Positions 53,812 through 63,316 are shown, counted from the stretch's first letter. The stretch: DNA of 64,000 bases from Sphingobium indicum B90A (GCF_000264945.2 NZ_CP013070.1:1178001-1242000), one strand, 5' to 3'. The notes: generated by a model from the letters alone, not told the origin. A program made the numbers and translations.

Positions 53812-54176
53812 CCGTTCGCCCTGAGCCTGTCGAAGGGCTTTACTTTTCCTGGTTCGAGCGCGCCAAGGTGGAGATGAGTTTCCAGTCCTCGCGGATGAGC
53901 GCGAGTTTCTTGGCCCGGCTCCAGCCCTTGATTTGGCGCTCTGCTTCCAGCGCCTCCATACGGGTTCCGAACTCCTGCGACCAGACCAGTTTTATCGGGC
54001 GGCGGTTTTGGGTGTGGCCGGGGATTGCGCCTGTTTCATGTTGCGCGATGCGGGTTTCGAGGTTGTCGGTGTGGCCGGTGTAGAAGCTGCGGTCAGCGCA
54101 GTGGAGGAGGTAGGTCCAGAAGGGCAATGTCGTTCCAGAAGAAAGAAAAGCCCTTCGACAGGCTCAGGGCGAACGG
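53812..54176. mobile_element. Inverted-repeat-bounded GIY-YIG cassette (candidate mobile element)
   Basis: Perfect 30-bp inverted repeats (53812-53841 and 54147-54176; core CGACAGGCTCAGGG) bracket one small nuclease gene. The 365-bp unit sits between rnc and era, genes normally adjacent in the lepB-rnc-era operon. The left repeat overlaps the nuclease stop codon. Related repeat pairs lacking any gene are at 41892-41996 and 63317-63430. No transposase, and no obvious target-site duplication was found. Mobility is inferred, not shown. Confidence 0.5.
53840..54127 (-). CDS. GIY-YIG nuclease family protein (UPF0213-like)
   Basis: Single-domain GIY-YIG protein of 95 residues, the usual size for stand-alone members. 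The two motif tyrosines are in WTYLLHC and SFYTGHT, the catalytic arginine in LETRIAQHETG and the metal-binding glutamate in EALEAERQIKG, so all key residues remain and it may be active. The start is TTG at 54127 (PFWTYLL), with GGA six bases before. It is transcribed with rnc and era but has no known link to them. Perfect inverted repeats flank it on both sides. Confidence 0.88.
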   Translation of the reverse strand: MPFWTYLLHCADRSFYTGHTDNLETRIAQHETGAIPGHTQNRRPIKLVWSQEFGTRMEALEAERQIKGWSRAKKLALIREDWKLISTLARSNQEK

Positions 54177-54211
54177 GGTGGGGTTGTGTGCCAGTTGCGG
54201 GCGTGGGGCGG

Positions 54212-54883
54212 TTAAGCGGTGAGTTGGTCCAGCAATGCCTTTGCCGCTGCGGTTTCCGCTTCCTGTTTGGAGCCGCCGGTCGCGCTTGCTTCGCCCGCGC
54301 CCTTGATGCTGACCGTTACCGTGAATTTCAGCGCGTGGTGGGGGCCGGAGCGGTCGGTCATCGCATATTCCGGGGGCTTGCGCTTGTTGGCGGCGGCCCA
54401 TTCCTGGAGGGCGGACTTGGGATGTTTGGGGGCGCTTGCCTGGGTGTCGACGCGGTCGGCCCAGAGGCGGCGGACCAGGGTGCGGGCTTCCTCCAGGCCG
54501 CCCTCCAGATAGAGCGCGCCGATCAGCGCCTCCATCACGTCGCCCAGCACATTGTCGCTGTCGGCCGCGCCGTCGTCGCGGGCCTGCTTGCCGAGGATGA
54601 GATGCGCCGGAACCCCGGCGCTGCGGGCGACTTCGGCGCAGGTCTCGCCCGACACCAGCGCATTGAAGCGGCGGGAGAGCTTGCCTTCCGGTTCGCCCGA
54701 AAAGCGGTCATAGACCCATTCGGCGATCAGCAGGCCGAGGATGCGGTCGCCCAGGAACTCCAGCCGTTCATAGTTCACCGCATGGGCGCTGCCATGGGTC
54801 AGCGCTTGATGGAAGGCGGTCCGATCCTTCGGCGCGTGGCCGATCAGGGCCTTCAGCCAGCCTTCGGTGTCCGCTTTCGTCAA
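54212..54883 (-). CDS. rnc: Ribonuclease III
   Basis: Double-strand-specific endoribonuclease for rRNA processing. About 223 residues, normal. The catalytic domain carries the signature NYERLEFLGDRILGLLIAEW and the second acidic cluster DNVLGDVMEALIGALYL. The C-terminal dsRNA-binding domain (about 155-222) ends AETAAAKALLDQL. TTG at 54883 overlaps the lepB stop (TTGA), so I use it; the longer reading into lepB is not supported. Followed by the GIY-YIG cassette instead of era directly. Confidence 0.95.
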   Translation of the reverse strand: MTKADTEGWLKALIGHAPKDRTAFHQALTHGSAHAVNYERLEFLGDRILGLLIAEWVYDRFSGEPEGKLSRRFNALVSGETCAEVARSAGVPAHLILGKQARDDGAADSDNVLGDVMEALIGALYLEGGLEEARTLVRRLWADRVDTQASAPKHPKSALQEWAAANKRKPPEYAMTDRSGPHHALKFTVTVSIKGAGEASATGGSKQEAETAAAKALLDQLTA

Positions 54884-55704
54884 AAGCCTTCCCCGATGCG
54901 GCTCCAGCGCGCCGCGGACACCCATGTCCAGGGGAGCAGCCAGTTGGCGCTGCCGTCCGTGGAGAAGACGGAGATCATCGCCTTGCCCACCAGATTTTCC
55001 TCCGGCACCAGGCCGATGCCGCCGCCGTCGACCGCCGGGAAGCGGCTGTCGGCGCTGCGGTCGCGATTGTCGCCCATCATGAAGAGATGGCCTTCGGGCA
55101 CCACCACCGTGTCGCGGTCGTCCGCCGCGCCGTCCGGCACCAGGTCGAGGACGTTATAGCTCTTGCCGCCGGGCAGGGTTTCGCGGAACTGCGGGTAGCG
55201 GCACTGGCGGCCGCCTCCGGCAAGCGGTTCCTCGAACTTGGGGCGGTAGCAGGGGGAGGGGCTGCCCTCCCTGGCCGCCGCATCCTCCATATTGGGGGTG
55301 ACGGGGATGACGAGGTCGGCCACCTTCTGCTTCGGGATTGCCTGGCCGTTCAGGTAGACGGTGCCGCCGCGCACGGAGATCATGTCGCCGGGCAGGCCGA
55401 TGACGCGCTTGATATAGTCGTTCTTCTGGTTCGGCGGCGCCTTGAACACTACGACGTCACCCCGCTGCGGCGTGGAGGCGAGGATGCGGCCGGGGATCAG
55501 CGGAATGCCGAAGGGCAGCGAATAGCGCGAATAGCCATAGGGCCATTTCGCCACCAGCAGATAATCGCCGATCAGCAGGCGCGGCTGCATGGATTCCGAC
55601 GGGATGTTGAAGGGCGACACGATGAAGCTGCGCAGGACGAAGACGAACACCGCCAGCTTTGCGAGAAACCAGAGGAAATCCCGCGTTTCGGATTTTGCGC
55701 TCAT
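54880..55704 (-). CDS. lepB: Signal peptidase I
   Basis: Membrane protease that removes signal peptides from exported proteins. About 274 residues with one N-terminal membrane span (about 12-30). The catalytic serine is in PSESMQPRLLIGDYLLV, the lysine in DYIKRVIGLPGD, and the C-terminal box is FMMGDNRDRSADSR. The ATG at 55704 (MSAKSETRDFLWFL) is used; the open frame continues to 55809 without family similarity. First gene of the lepB-rnc-era operon, divergent from pgi. Confidence 0.95.
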   Translation of the reverse strand: MSAKSETRDFLWFLAKLAVFVFVLRSFIVSPFNIPSESMQPRLLIGDYLLVAKWPYGYSRYSLPFGIPLIPGRILASTPQRGDVVVFKAPPNQKNDYIKRVIGLPGDMISVRGGTVYLNGQAIPKQKVADLVIPVTPNMEDAAAREGSPSPCYRPKFEEPLAGGGRQCRYPQFRETLPGGKSYNVLDLVPDGAADDRDTVVVPEGHLFMMGDNRDRSADSRFPAVDGGGIGLVPEENLVGKAMISVFSTDGSANWLLPWTWVSAARWSRIGEGF

Positions 55705-55939
55705 GCTTTGGTCGTCTTTTCCTTCGATCCGCCTTGAAAACAGGCCGTCGCGGCTTTTGCGGGTTCGTAAAGCCGCCGTCAAGGAGGCTAGAGGTGAACG
55801 GGTCATCACCCTATGCTGCCCTGCAGCCTGAATTTTCTGTCCGAACGGTGCAATAGCGGAACGACTTGGCTAGGATGGGCAAGAATCGACAGGTGCAGCG
55901 TCGGTATCGATCAACGGCGAAACAAGAGGATATTCCCCA

Positions 55940-57445
55940 ATGTCCAGCCCTGCACTGGCAGCGCTCGCGGCTCTTCCCCAGGCCGATCTCAAGTCCATCT
56001 TCACCGCCGATCCCGACCGGCTGAGCAAGTTCACGCTGACCCAGGGGCCGATCCGTTTCGACTGGTCGAAGACTCATCTGACCGACGATCTGTTCGCCGG
56101 CTTTCTGAAGCTGGCGGAGGAGAGGGGCTTTGCCGCGCAGCGGGACGCGCTGTTCGCGGGCGAGGCGGTGAACAATAGCGAGGGCCGCGCCGCCGAGCAT
56201 CCCGCCGAGCGGGGCGAGGGCAATGCCGACAGCGTGGCGCGGGCCAAGATGTTCCATGCGCGGATGCGGGCGCTGATCGACGCGATAGAGGGCGAGGCGC
56301 TGGGGCCGGTCCGGCATATTTTGCATATCGGCATCGGCGGGTCGGCGCTGGGGCCGGACCTGATCGTCGATGCGCTGGGCGGGGACGGGGCGCGTTATGA
56401 CGTCGCCATCGTGTCCAATGTCGACGGCACGGCGCTGGAGCGGGCGATTTCGCGGTTCGATCCGGAAGCGACATTGATTGCGGTCGCTTCCAAGACCTTC
56501 ACCACGACCGAGACCATGCTGAACGCCGCGAGCGCGATCAACTGGATGGTCGAGGCGGGAGTGGACGATCCCTATGGCCGGGTGATCGCGCTGACCGCCT
56601 CGCCGGACAAGGCCATCGAATGGGGCGTGGACGAGACGCGGGTGCTGCCCTTCGCGGAGTCCGTGGGCGGGCGCTATTCGCTCTGGTCGTCCATCGGCTT
56701 TCCGGCAGCGCTGGCGCTGGGCTGGGATGCGTTCGAAAGCCTGCTGGAGGGCGCGGCGGCGATGGACCGGCATTTCCGGCTGAGCGATCCCGGCCGGAAC
56801 GCGCCGCTGATCGCGGCCTTTGTCGATCAATATTATGCGCGGATATTGGGGTGCCAGACGCGGGCCTTGTTCGCCTATGACGAAAGGCTGCGGCTGCTGC
56901 CATCCTATCTCCAGCAACTGGAGATGGAGAGCAACGGCAAGAGCGTGACGCGGGACGGCGCGCCGGTCGACGGGCCGACGGCGGCGATCACCTGGGGCGG
57001 GGTCGGCACGGACGCGCAGCATGCGGTGTTCCAGTTGCTGCATCAGGGGACGATCCTGACGCCGGTGGAGTTCATCGCCTCCATCGAGCCGGGCCATGCG
57101 CTCGATCCGGCGCATCATCGGGCTTTGCTGGTCAACTGCTTCGCGCAGGGGGCGGCTTTGATGCGGGGGAAGGAGAATGACGCCGATCCGGCGCGGGCCT
57201 ATCCCGGCAACCGGCCTTCGACCACCATCCTGCTGGACGATGTGACGCCCGAAGTGCTGGGGGCGCTGATCGCCTTCTACGAGCATCGGACCTTCGCCAA
57301 TGCGGTGCTGATGGGGATCAATCCGTTCGACCAGTTCGGGGTCGAACTGGGCAAGGAGATCGCCAGGTCCATCGAGGCGGAGGGGCCGAAGGGCTTCGAT
57401 CCGTCGACCATGGCGTTGATCGACCTGGCCTTGGGCGGGCTTTGA
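55940..57445 (+). CDS. pgi: Glucose-6-phosphate isomerase
   Basis: Interconverts glucose-6-phosphate and fructose-6-phosphate. The protein is 501 residues. The signature stretches are HIGIGGSALGPDLIVDALG, SNVDGTALERAI, ASKTFTTTETMLNA, GGRYSLWSSIGFP, ESNGKSVTRDG and the C-terminal NPFDQFGVELGKEIA. Divergent from lepB with 235 bases between; no gene seen in that gap. Upstream of gor but separated by 101 bases and a small hairpin, so co-transcription is uncertain. Confidence 0.96.
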   Translation: MSSPALAALAALPQADLKSIFTADPDRLSKFTLTQGPIRFDWSKTHLTDDLFAGFLKLAEERGFAAQRDALFAGEAVNNSEGRAAEHPAERGEGNADSVARAKMFHARMRALIDAIEGEALGPVRHILHIGIGGSALGPDLIVDALGGDGARYDVAIVSNVDGTALERAISRFDPEATLIAVASKTFTTTETMLNAASAINWMVEAGVDDPYGRVIALTASPDKAIEWGVDETRVLPFAESVGGRYSLWSSIGFPAALALGWDAFESLLEGAAAMDRHFRLSDPGRNAPLIAAFVDQYYARILGCQTRALFAYDERLRLLPSYLQQLEMESNGKSVTRDGAPVDGPTAAITWGGVGTDAQHAVFQLLHQGTILTPVEFIASIEPGHALDPAHHRALLVNCFAQGAALMRGKENDADPARAYPGNRPSTTILLDDVTPEVLGALIAFYEHRTFANAVLMGINPFDQFGVELGKEIARSIEAEGPKGFDPSTMALIDLALGGL

Positions 57446-57457
57446 CGAGCAGGTCCA

Positions 57458-57471
57458 TCCCGCTTGCGGGA
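57458..57471. terminator. Small hairpin after pgi
   Basis: TCCCG-CTTG-CGGGA, 13 bases after the pgi stop, with no T-run. The core CCCGCTTGCGGG is shared with the hairpin after hemA. Confidence 0.35.
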
Positions 57472-57546
57472 CGAGCTTAGCCAGATTCCGATTTGTAACT
57501 CCGCCGGGGACGCTCCATATGCGGGCGCAATGCAGCGGAGGCTTAT

Positions 57547-58893
57547 ATGAGCGACTACGACTTCGACCTTTTCGTCATCGGCGCGGGATCGGGCGGCGTG
57601 CGGGCTTCCCGCGTGGCGGCGGCCCATGGCGCGAAGGTCGCGGTGGCGGAGGAATATCGCGTCGGCGGCACCTGCGTCATTCGCGGTTGCGTGCCCAAGA
57701 AGCTGCTGATCTACGGCGCGCATTTCGCCGAGGATCTGAAGGATGCGCGGCGTTTCGGCTGGAACGTGCCGGATTGCGATTTCGAATGGAAGACGCTGCG
57801 CGACAATGTGCTGGCCGATGTGGACCGGCTGGAGGGCCTCTACAGGAACACGCTGGACAACCATGAAGTCGAACTGATCCAGGAGCGGGCGACGATCACC
57901 GGGCCGCATGGCGTCAGGCTGGCGAGCGGGCGGGAGGTGAGCGCGAAATATATCCTGGTTTCGACCGGGGCATGGCCCATCGTTCCCGACATCGAGGGCG
58001 CGGAACATGGCGTCACCTCCAACGAGCTTTTCCATCTGGAGGAGTGCCCGAAGCGGATCGTGATCGTGGGCGGCGGCTATATCGCCAATGAATTTGCGGG
58101 CATCTTCCACCAGTTCGGCAGCCATGTGACCATCGTGAACCGTTCGGGCACGCTGCTGCGCGGCTATGACGAGCAGATCCGCGATCGGTTGCTCCAGATT
58201 TCGACGATGAAGGGGATCAATTTCCGCTTCAATGCGGAGATGGAGAAGATCGAGAAGAAGGAGGACGGCACGCTGACCGTCCGGTTCAAGAGCGGCGATC
58301 CCATCGCCTGCGACCTGCTCCTCTTTGCGACCGGACGCAGGCCGCATGTCGAGGGGCTGGGGCTGGAAAATGCCGGAGTCGAACTCAGCGACAAGGGCGC
58401 GATCAAGGTCGATGACTATAGCCGCACCAGTTGCGAGAGCATCTATGCGGTGGGCGACGTCACCGACAGGATGCAGTTGACGCCGATGGCGATCCGGGAG
58501 GGGCATGCCTTTGCCGATACGCTGTTCGGGGACAATCCGCGCACGGTCGACTATGCCTGCGTGCCGTCCGCCGTGTTCAGCCATCCGCCGCTCGCCGGGG
58601 TCGGGATGACCGAGGCGGAGGCAAGGAACAAGCTGGGCACGGTGAAAATCTATACGTCCGATTTCCGGCCGATGAAGAATGTGCTGGCCGGACGGGACGA
58701 GCGGGCGCTCTACAAGATGGTGGTGGATGCGACGACCGACCGGGTGGTCGGGCTGCACATGATCGGCCCGGACGCGCCGGAAATATTGCAGGCGGCGGCC
58801 ATCGCGGTGAAGGCCGGTCTCACCAAGCAGGCCTTTGACGACACCGTGGCCCTGCATCCCAGCATGGCCGAGGAACTGGTGCTGCTGAAATAG
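57547..58893 (+). CDS. gor: Glutathione-disulfide reductase
   Basis: NADPH-dependent reduction of glutathione disulfide. 448 residues, flavoprotein disulfide reductase. FAD loop VIGAGSGGVRAS, redox disulfide in GGTCVIRGCVPKKL, NAD(P) loop VGGGYIANEFAGIF, second FAD motif YAVGDVTDRMQLTP, and the catalytic C-terminal His in VALHPSMAEELV. GCVPKK and the lack of a long C-terminal extension point to glutathione reductase rather than mycothione or mercuric reductase. GGAGG stands five bases before the ATG region. Convergent with the dioxygenase gene, only three bases apart. Confidence 0.94.
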   Translation: MSDYDFDLFVIGAGSGGVRASRVAAAHGAKVAVAEEYRVGGTCVIRGCVPKKLLIYGAHFAEDLKDARRFGWNVPDCDFEWKTLRDNVLADVDRLEGLYRNTLDNHEVELIQERATITGPHGVRLASGREVSAKYILVSTGAWPIVPDIEGAEHGVTSNELFHLEECPKRIVIVGGGYIANEFAGIFHQFGSHVTIVNRSGTLLRGYDEQIRDRLLQISTMKGINFRFNAEMEKIEKKEDGTLTVRFKSGDPIACDLLLFATGRRPHVEGLGLENAGVELSDKGAIKVDDYSRTSCESIYAVGDVTDRMQLTPMAIREGHAFADTLFGDNPRTVDYACVPSAVFSHPPLAGVGMTEAEARNKLGTVKIYTSDFRPMKNVLAGRDERALYKMVVDATTDRVVGLHMIGPDAPEILQAAAIAVKAGLTKQAFDDTVALHPSMAEELVLLK

Positions 58894-58896
58894 GGA

Positions 58897-59610
58897 TCAG
58901 GTGGTGGCCGCGAAGGTGACGACCAGGGCGTCGCGCCAGGCGGGTCGGGCCGGGTCGACGGCATGGATTTCGGTGACGCCGTGCATGATGCGTTGGTCGT
59001 CGATCAATACCGCGTCGCCGGGGCGGGCGAGGGTGAATTCGCCCAGTTCCCTGCCCTGCGGCGTGCCGATGCGGGTGACGCCTTCGCGCACGTTGCGGCG
59101 CTCGACCAGCATCACGAACACCCAGTCGACGCCGTCGCGGTGCATGCCTTCGGGCGTGGGGCGGCCCCGTTCGCCGCTGCGCGCCTCTATGCGGAACTGG
59201 TGGAGTTCGACATGCTGCCGTCCTGACAGGGGGAAGCTGCGGACGCAGAAGGCCAGGATCGACTGCATCGCGGCATTGTCGATGGTGCTTTGTTCGATGG
59301 GGTCGAACCAGCGCTGCACGTCGCCGTTCAGCGGATTATAGTCGCGGCTCTGGAAATGGGGCTGGTGCGGCATGCGCGTGAAGCCGTCCTGATCGCAGGC
59401 GAAGGTCGCGTGGCGGCGGCGGCGATACCGGCCGCCGTCGGCCATATAGAGGTCGGGGCCGAGATCGTCCCAGCTTCGGGCGAGCGCGGCCCAGTCGGCG
59501 CTCCGGATCGCGAGCAGGTCGAACAGGCCGGAACCCGGCAGGCGGGCATAGCCGTCATCCACCAGTTCCTGCCGGAGGGAGTTGTTCGTCAGAATATCCG
59601 CGTCACTCAT
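58897..59610 (-). CDS. 2OG-Fe(II) dioxygenase family protein (BsmA-like)
   Basis: Protein of 237 residues. The putative iron ligands are the H-x-D pair in [13 protein letters not shown] and a distal His in RIMHGVTEI; a following Arg ([12 protein letters not shown]) could bind 2-oxoglutarate. The middle contains [11 protein letters not shown] and [15 protein letters not shown], consistent with a double-stranded beta-helix. These features fit the 2OG-Fe dioxygenase family that includes isoleucine hydroxylases and BsmA. The substrate is unknown. Located between gor and the propionate regulator, on the same strand as the regulator gene and downstream of it. Confidence 0.75.
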   Translation of the reverse strand: MSDADILTNNSLRQELVDDGYARLPGSGLFDLLAIRSADWAALARSWDDLGPDLYMADGGRYRRRRHATFACDQDGFTRMPHQPHFQSRDYNPLNGDVQRWFDPIEQSTIDNAAMQSILAFCVRSFPLSGRQHVELHQFRIEARSGERGRPTPEGMHRDGVDWVFVMLVERRNVREGVTRIGTPQGRELGEFTLARPGDAVLIDDQRIMHGVTEIHAVDPARPAWRDALVVTFAATT

Positions 59611-59693
59611 CCATCAATCCTTATCCGGAAGGGCGGACGAGCGACAGGGCCAGTTCCCGCAAGCAGGATTGGCGGAAAAGCCCCTTTTGCTTG

Positions 59694-61109
59694 TCAGCCG
59701 ATCCAGTAGGGCACGATCTGCCGGTTGTCGGGATCGACGCGGATCGGGCGGTCGGCGGGGGGGAAGGCGCGCTGGTCGCAGCTTTGGCGGGGGCAGAGGC
59801 GACAGGTGATGCCGATGGGGGTCGCCGCCCCCTCCACCTCCAGTTGCAGGCCGTCGGCATAGACGAAATTGGCCGCATGGGCGGTCTCGCAGCCCAGCAC
59901 GACGGCGAAGCGGCGGGGAGTGCGGCTGTAGCTGCCGGAGGGTTTCACCAGCCCCTTCGCCATGGAGACATAGCGGACGCCGTCGGGCGTTTCCCCCAGC
60001 TGCACGTTGATCCGGTCGGGGACGGCGACCGCTTCATGGACATTCCAGAGCGGGCAGGCGCCGCCGAAGCGGGCGAATTGCAGACGGGTGGCGCTGTGCC
60101 GCTTGGTGATGTTGCCCGCCATGTCGACGCGGCAGAAGAAGAAGGGGATGCCGCGCAGGCCGGGTCTTTGCAGCGTCGAGAGGCGGTGGCAGGCCTGTTC
60201 GAAGCTGACGCCGAAGCGGCGGGCGAGACGGTCTATGTCATGGCGCACTTCGCGAGCGGCTTCGCGGAACGGGGCATAGGGCATCAGCAGCGCGCCCGCC
60301 GCATAATTGGCGAGGCCGATGGCGAGCAGCCGGTCCGCGCCGGGCACGGGCAACGCCGCCTTGTTGACCACGTCCGCGATCACGGCCTGCCCCTCCAGCA
60401 TCATCAACTGGTGGGCGAGCATGAATTTGCGGCTTTCGGTCGGCAGCGCCGCGTTCACGAACAGGCGCTTTTCGCTGCTGGTGTAGGAGCGGAGCGCGGA
60501 ATCCGGCGTCTCGGCGATCAGCGTTTCGATGCCGTGGCGGCGGGCCAGCGCCTCCACCAGCATGCCTTCGTCCAGCGTCTGGCCGGCGGTGAAGCTGGCG
60601 GCCATGTCCTCCGCCAGGCAGTCGAGGACATGGACGTAATTGCCCGCTTCGTGGAACCAGTCCCGCGCCGCTTCCCAGGGCAGGCGGGCCTGCACCGCAT
60701 GATCGTTGGCGATCGCCTCCTCGATCATGTTGATGCGTTCGTTGGCGCGCATATGGGCGTTGTAGAGGTCGACATAGCGCGCCGCGAATTCGGGGAAATG
60801 CAGGTGCAGCTTTTCGATCCGCTCCGGCTCCATCGGCGTGCCGGGCAGTTCGGGATGGGCGAGGGCGAAGGTGAAGGCGCCCAGAAGCTGCTCCTCCTCC
60901 CGACTGTCGAAACTGGCCCAGTCGGTGGGAAAGGCGCTGGCGACAGCCGCCTTGACCTTGGCCGTCAGGGGACGGTCGTCATTCTCCAGCTGGCTGAGAT
61001 AGGATACCGATATGCCCAGCGCATGGGCCATGGTCGCCTGGTCCATACGGTGATCCAGGCGGAGTTGGCGCAGGCGCGGACCTGCGAAGATTCGATTGCC
61101 ACGGGCCAT
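59694..61109 (-). CDS. ScfR-type XRE regulator of propionyl-CoA metabolism
   Basis: Helix-turn-helix regulator of about 471 residues. The N-terminal XRE domain (about 8-65) reads [20 protein letters not shown] and [16 protein letters not shown] long helical region with an IrrE/ImmA-like part (about 150-300) and a C-terminal domain with [16 protein letters not shown] follow. This layout is that of short-chain fatty acyl-CoA regulators such as RamB and PccR. It is divergent from pccB, and TTTGCAAA sites lie between them, so it most likely controls this pathway and itself. Longer readings upstream of the ATG at 61109 are antisense to pccB. Confidence 0.85.
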   Translation of the reverse strand: MARGNRIFAGPRLRQLRLDHRMDQATMAHALGISVSYLSQLENDDRPLTAKVKAAVASAFPTDWASFDSREEEQLLGAFTFALAHPELPGTPMEPERIEKLHLHFPEFAARYVDLYNAHMRANERINMIEEAIANDHAVQARLPWEAARDWFHEAGNYVHVLDCLAEDMAASFTAGQTLDEGMLVEALARRHGIETLIAETPDSALRSYTSSEKRLFVNAALPTESRKFMLAHQLMMLEGQAVIADVVNKAALPVPGADRLLAIGLANYAAGALLMPYAPFREAAREVRHDIDRLARRFGVSFEQACHRLSTLQRPGLRGIPFFFCRVDMAGNITKRHSATRLQFARFGGACPLWNVHEAVAVPDRINVQLGETPDGVRYVSMAKGLVKPSGSYSRTPRRFAVVLGCETAHAANFVYADGLQLEVEGAATPIGITCRLCPRQSCDQRAFPPADRPIRVDPDNRQIVPYWIG

Positions 61110-61122
61110 GATTCGTCCATAA

Positions 61123-61167
61123 TTTGCAAAGTCGCAATTTGCAAATTGGCAAAATCGCATTTGCGAA
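61123..61167. promoter_or_regulatory. Cluster of TTTGCAAA operators (ScfR/PccR type)
   Basis: Two perfect TTTGCAAA palindromes (61123-61130 and 61138-61145), then TTGGCAAA (61146-61153) and TTTGCGAA (61160-61167), each one mismatch away. They fill the 120-bp space between the regulator start (61109) and pccB (61230). TTTGCAAA pairs are the reported target of PccR in Rhodobacter. Confidence 0.75.
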
Positions 61168-61229
61168 AATGCGGAAAGATTGGGAAGGGCGGGCAAAGAT
61201 GTCCGCGACAAGCCGGAGAAATGCCTGAT

Positions 61230-62762
61230 ATGTCGAAGCTCGCCATCATCGAACAGCTCGAAGCCAAGCGCGACGCAGCCCGCCTGGGCGGCGGACAGCG
61301 CCGCATCGACGCCCAGCATGCCAAGGGCAAGTTGACGGCCCGTGAACGGCTGGAAGTGCTGCTGGACGAGGACAGCTTCGAGGAGCTGGACATGTATGTC
61401 GAGCATAATTGCATCGACTTCGGCATGGACGAGCAGCATATCCCCGGCGACGGCGTCGTCACCGGATCGGGCACGATCAACGGCCGTCTGGTCTATGTGT
61501 TTTCGCAGGACTTCACCGTTTATGGCGGCGCTGTGTCCGAACGGCATGCGATGAAGATTTGCAAGATCATGGACATCGCCATGAAGGTCGGCGCGCCGGT
61601 GATCGGCCTCAACGATTCCGGCGGGGCGCGCATCCAGGAAGGCGTGGCGTCGCTGGGCGGCTATGCGGAGATTTTCCAGCGCAATGTGCTGGCTTCGGGC
61701 GTGGTGCCGCAGATCAGCGTGATCATGGGGCCTTGCGCGGGCGGCGCGGTTTACTCGCCCGCCATGACCGACTTCATCTTTATGGTGAAGGATAGCAGCT
61801 TCATGTTCGTGACCGGGCCGGACGTGGTGAAGACCGTCACCAACGAGGTGGTCACGCAGGAGGAACTGGGCGGCGCGGTGACGCACACGACCAAGTCGGG
61901 CGTGGCGGACGTGGCGTTCGAGAATGACATCGAGGCGCTGCTGGCGGTGCGCGATTTCGTGGACTTCCTGCCTGCCTCCAACAAGGAGCCGGTGCCGGAG
62001 CGGCCGAGCGCCGATCCATGGGACCGGATCGAGGAGAGCCTGGACACGCTGATCCCCGCCAATGCGAACCAGCCCTATGACATGCACGAGCTGATCCGCA
62101 AGGTGGTGGACGAGGGCGACTTCTTCGAGGTGCAGCCCGCCCATGCGGGGAACATCATCTGCGGTTTCGGGCGGGTCGAGGGCAAGACCGTCGGGATCAT
62201 CGCCAACCAGCCGATGGTGCTGGCGGGGGTTCTGGACATCAACTCCTCCAAGAAGGCCGGGCGGTTCGTGCGTTTCTGCGACGCCTTCGAGATTCCCATC
62301 GTGACCTTCGTGGACGTGCCGGGCTTCCTGCCGGGGACGGCGCAGGAGCATTCGGGCATCATCAAGCATGGCGCGAAGCTGCTGTTCGCCTATGCGGAGG
62401 CGACCGTGCCGAAGATCACCGTCATCACGCGCAAGGCCTATGGCGGCGCCTATGACGTGATGGCGTCGAAGCATCTGCGCGGCGACCTGAACTATGCCTG
62501 GCCGACGGCGGAGATCGCGGTGATGGGCGCGAAGGGCGCGGTGGAGATCATCTTCCGCGGCAAGACGCCCGAAGAGATCGCGCAGAAGACGAAGGAATAT
62601 GAGGACCGCTTCGCCAATCCGTTCGTGGCGGCGAGCAAGGGCTTCATCGACGAGGTGATCCAGCCGCACTCGACGCGCAAGCGGATCGCGCTGGGCTTGC
62701 GCAAGCTGCGGAACAAGGCGCTGGAGAACCCCTGGAAGAAGCACGACAATATTCCGCTTTGA
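61230..62762 (+). CDS. pccB: Propionyl-CoA carboxylase beta subunit (carboxyltransferase)
   Basis: Transfers carboxyl from biotin to propionyl-CoA, giving (S)-methylmalonyl-CoA. The protein is 510 residues, the standard length. The start has [20 protein letters not shown]; the acyl-CoA site is [19 protein letters not shown]; the second half has [20 protein letters not shown] and [18 protein letters not shown]. The ATG at 61230 gives the family N-terminus, with another ATG at 61221. The alpha (biotin) subunit gene is not in the window. Directly followed by mce and the mutase gene. Confidence 0.95.
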   Translation: MSKLAIIEQLEAKRDAARLGGGQRRIDAQHAKGKLTARERLEVLLDEDSFEELDMYVEHNCIDFGMDEQHIPGDGVVTGSGTINGRLVYVFSQDFTVYGGAVSERHAMKICKIMDIAMKVGAPVIGLNDSGGARIQEGVASLGGYAEIFQRNVLASGVVPQISVIMGPCAGGAVYSPAMTDFIFMVKDSSFMFVTGPDVVKTVTNEVVTQEELGGAVTHTTKSGVADVAFENDIEALLAVRDFVDFLPASNKEPVPERPSADPWDRIEESLDTLIPANANQPYDMHELIRKVVDEGDFFEVQPAHAGNIICGFGRVEGKTVGIIANQPMVLAGVLDINSSKKAGRFVRFCDAFEIPIVTFVDVPGFLPGTAQEHSGIIKHGAKLLFAYAEATVPKITVITRKAYGGAYDVMASKHLRGDLNYAWPTAEIAVMGAKGAVEIIFRGKTPEEIAQKTKEYEDRFANPFVAASKGFIDEVIQPHSTRKRIALGLRKLRNKALENPWKKHDNIPL

Positions 62763-62774
62763 TGCCCCAACGGC

Positions 62775-62855
62775 CGTCATCCCAGCGCAGGCTGGGATCT
62801 CAGGCGGCCATGTGGAACGTAAAGGCACGAGACCCCAGCTTTCGCTGGGGTGACG
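62775..62855. repeat. Paired inverted repeat, family D-like
   Basis: Arms 62775-62801 and 62829-62855 in opposite orientation, imperfect complements of each other. Each arm is itself a hairpin (ATCCCAGCGCAGGCTGGGAT and ACCCCAGCTTTCGCTGGGGT). It fills the gap between pccB and mce, 17 bases before the mce start. Confidence 0.75.
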
Positions 62856-62872
62856 AAGTTGGGAATGGGACT

Positions 62873-63310
62873 ATGAAACTCGGTCGCTTGAACCATATCG
62901 GCGTCGCGACGCCTTCGCTGGAAGCCAGCATCGCTTATTATCGCGACGTCATGGGCGCGACGATCGCGCATGAGCCTTTCGACCTGCCCGCGCAGGGGGT
63001 GAAGGTGTGCTTCGTCGATACGCCGGGCGAGAATGGCACGGCGGGGACGCAGATCGAACTGATCGAGCCTTTGGGCGAGAACAGCCCGATCCATGGCTTC
63101 ATCGCCAAGAACCCGGCGGGCGGGCAGCATCATATGTGCTATGAAGTGCCTGATATTCATGAGGCGAAGGCCTGGTTCGAAGGTCTGGGCAAGAAGGTGC
63201 TGGGCGAACCCCGCATCGGGGCGCATGGGACGCTGATCTTCTTCGTCCACCCCAAGGATATGAACGGGGTGCTGACGGAGATCATGGAGACGCCCAGGGA
63301 GGCGCATTGA
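62873..63310 (+). CDS. mce: Methylmalonyl-CoA epimerase
   Basis: Converts (S)- to (R)-methylmalonyl-CoA. About 145 residues of the VOC/glyoxalase fold, with metal ligands expected at the His in LNHIGVATPS, the Glu region IELIEPLGENSPI, the GGQHHMCYEV histidine and the late EIME. The ATG at 62873 is used, as the frame upstream runs through the repeat. It lies between pccB and the mutase gene, which completes the propionyl-CoA to succinyl-CoA route. Confidence 0.94.
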   Translation: MKLGRLNHIGVATPSLEASIAYYRDVMGATIAHEPFDLPAQGVKVCFVDTPGENGTAGTQIELIEPLGENSPIHGFIAKNPAGGQHHMCYEVPDIHEAKAWFEGLGKKVLGEPRIGAHGTLIFFVHPKDMNGVLTEIMETPREAH

Positions 63311-63316
63311 ATAGCG

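Noticed and set aside
59694-62828. Two very long opposing open frames (over 1000 codons each) covering the ScfR regulator and pccB
   Set aside because: Each strand carries one real gene in part of the frame (regulator on minus to 61109, pccB on plus from 61230). The rest is antisense reading kept open by high GC, with low-complexity Arg/His/Gly-rich translation.
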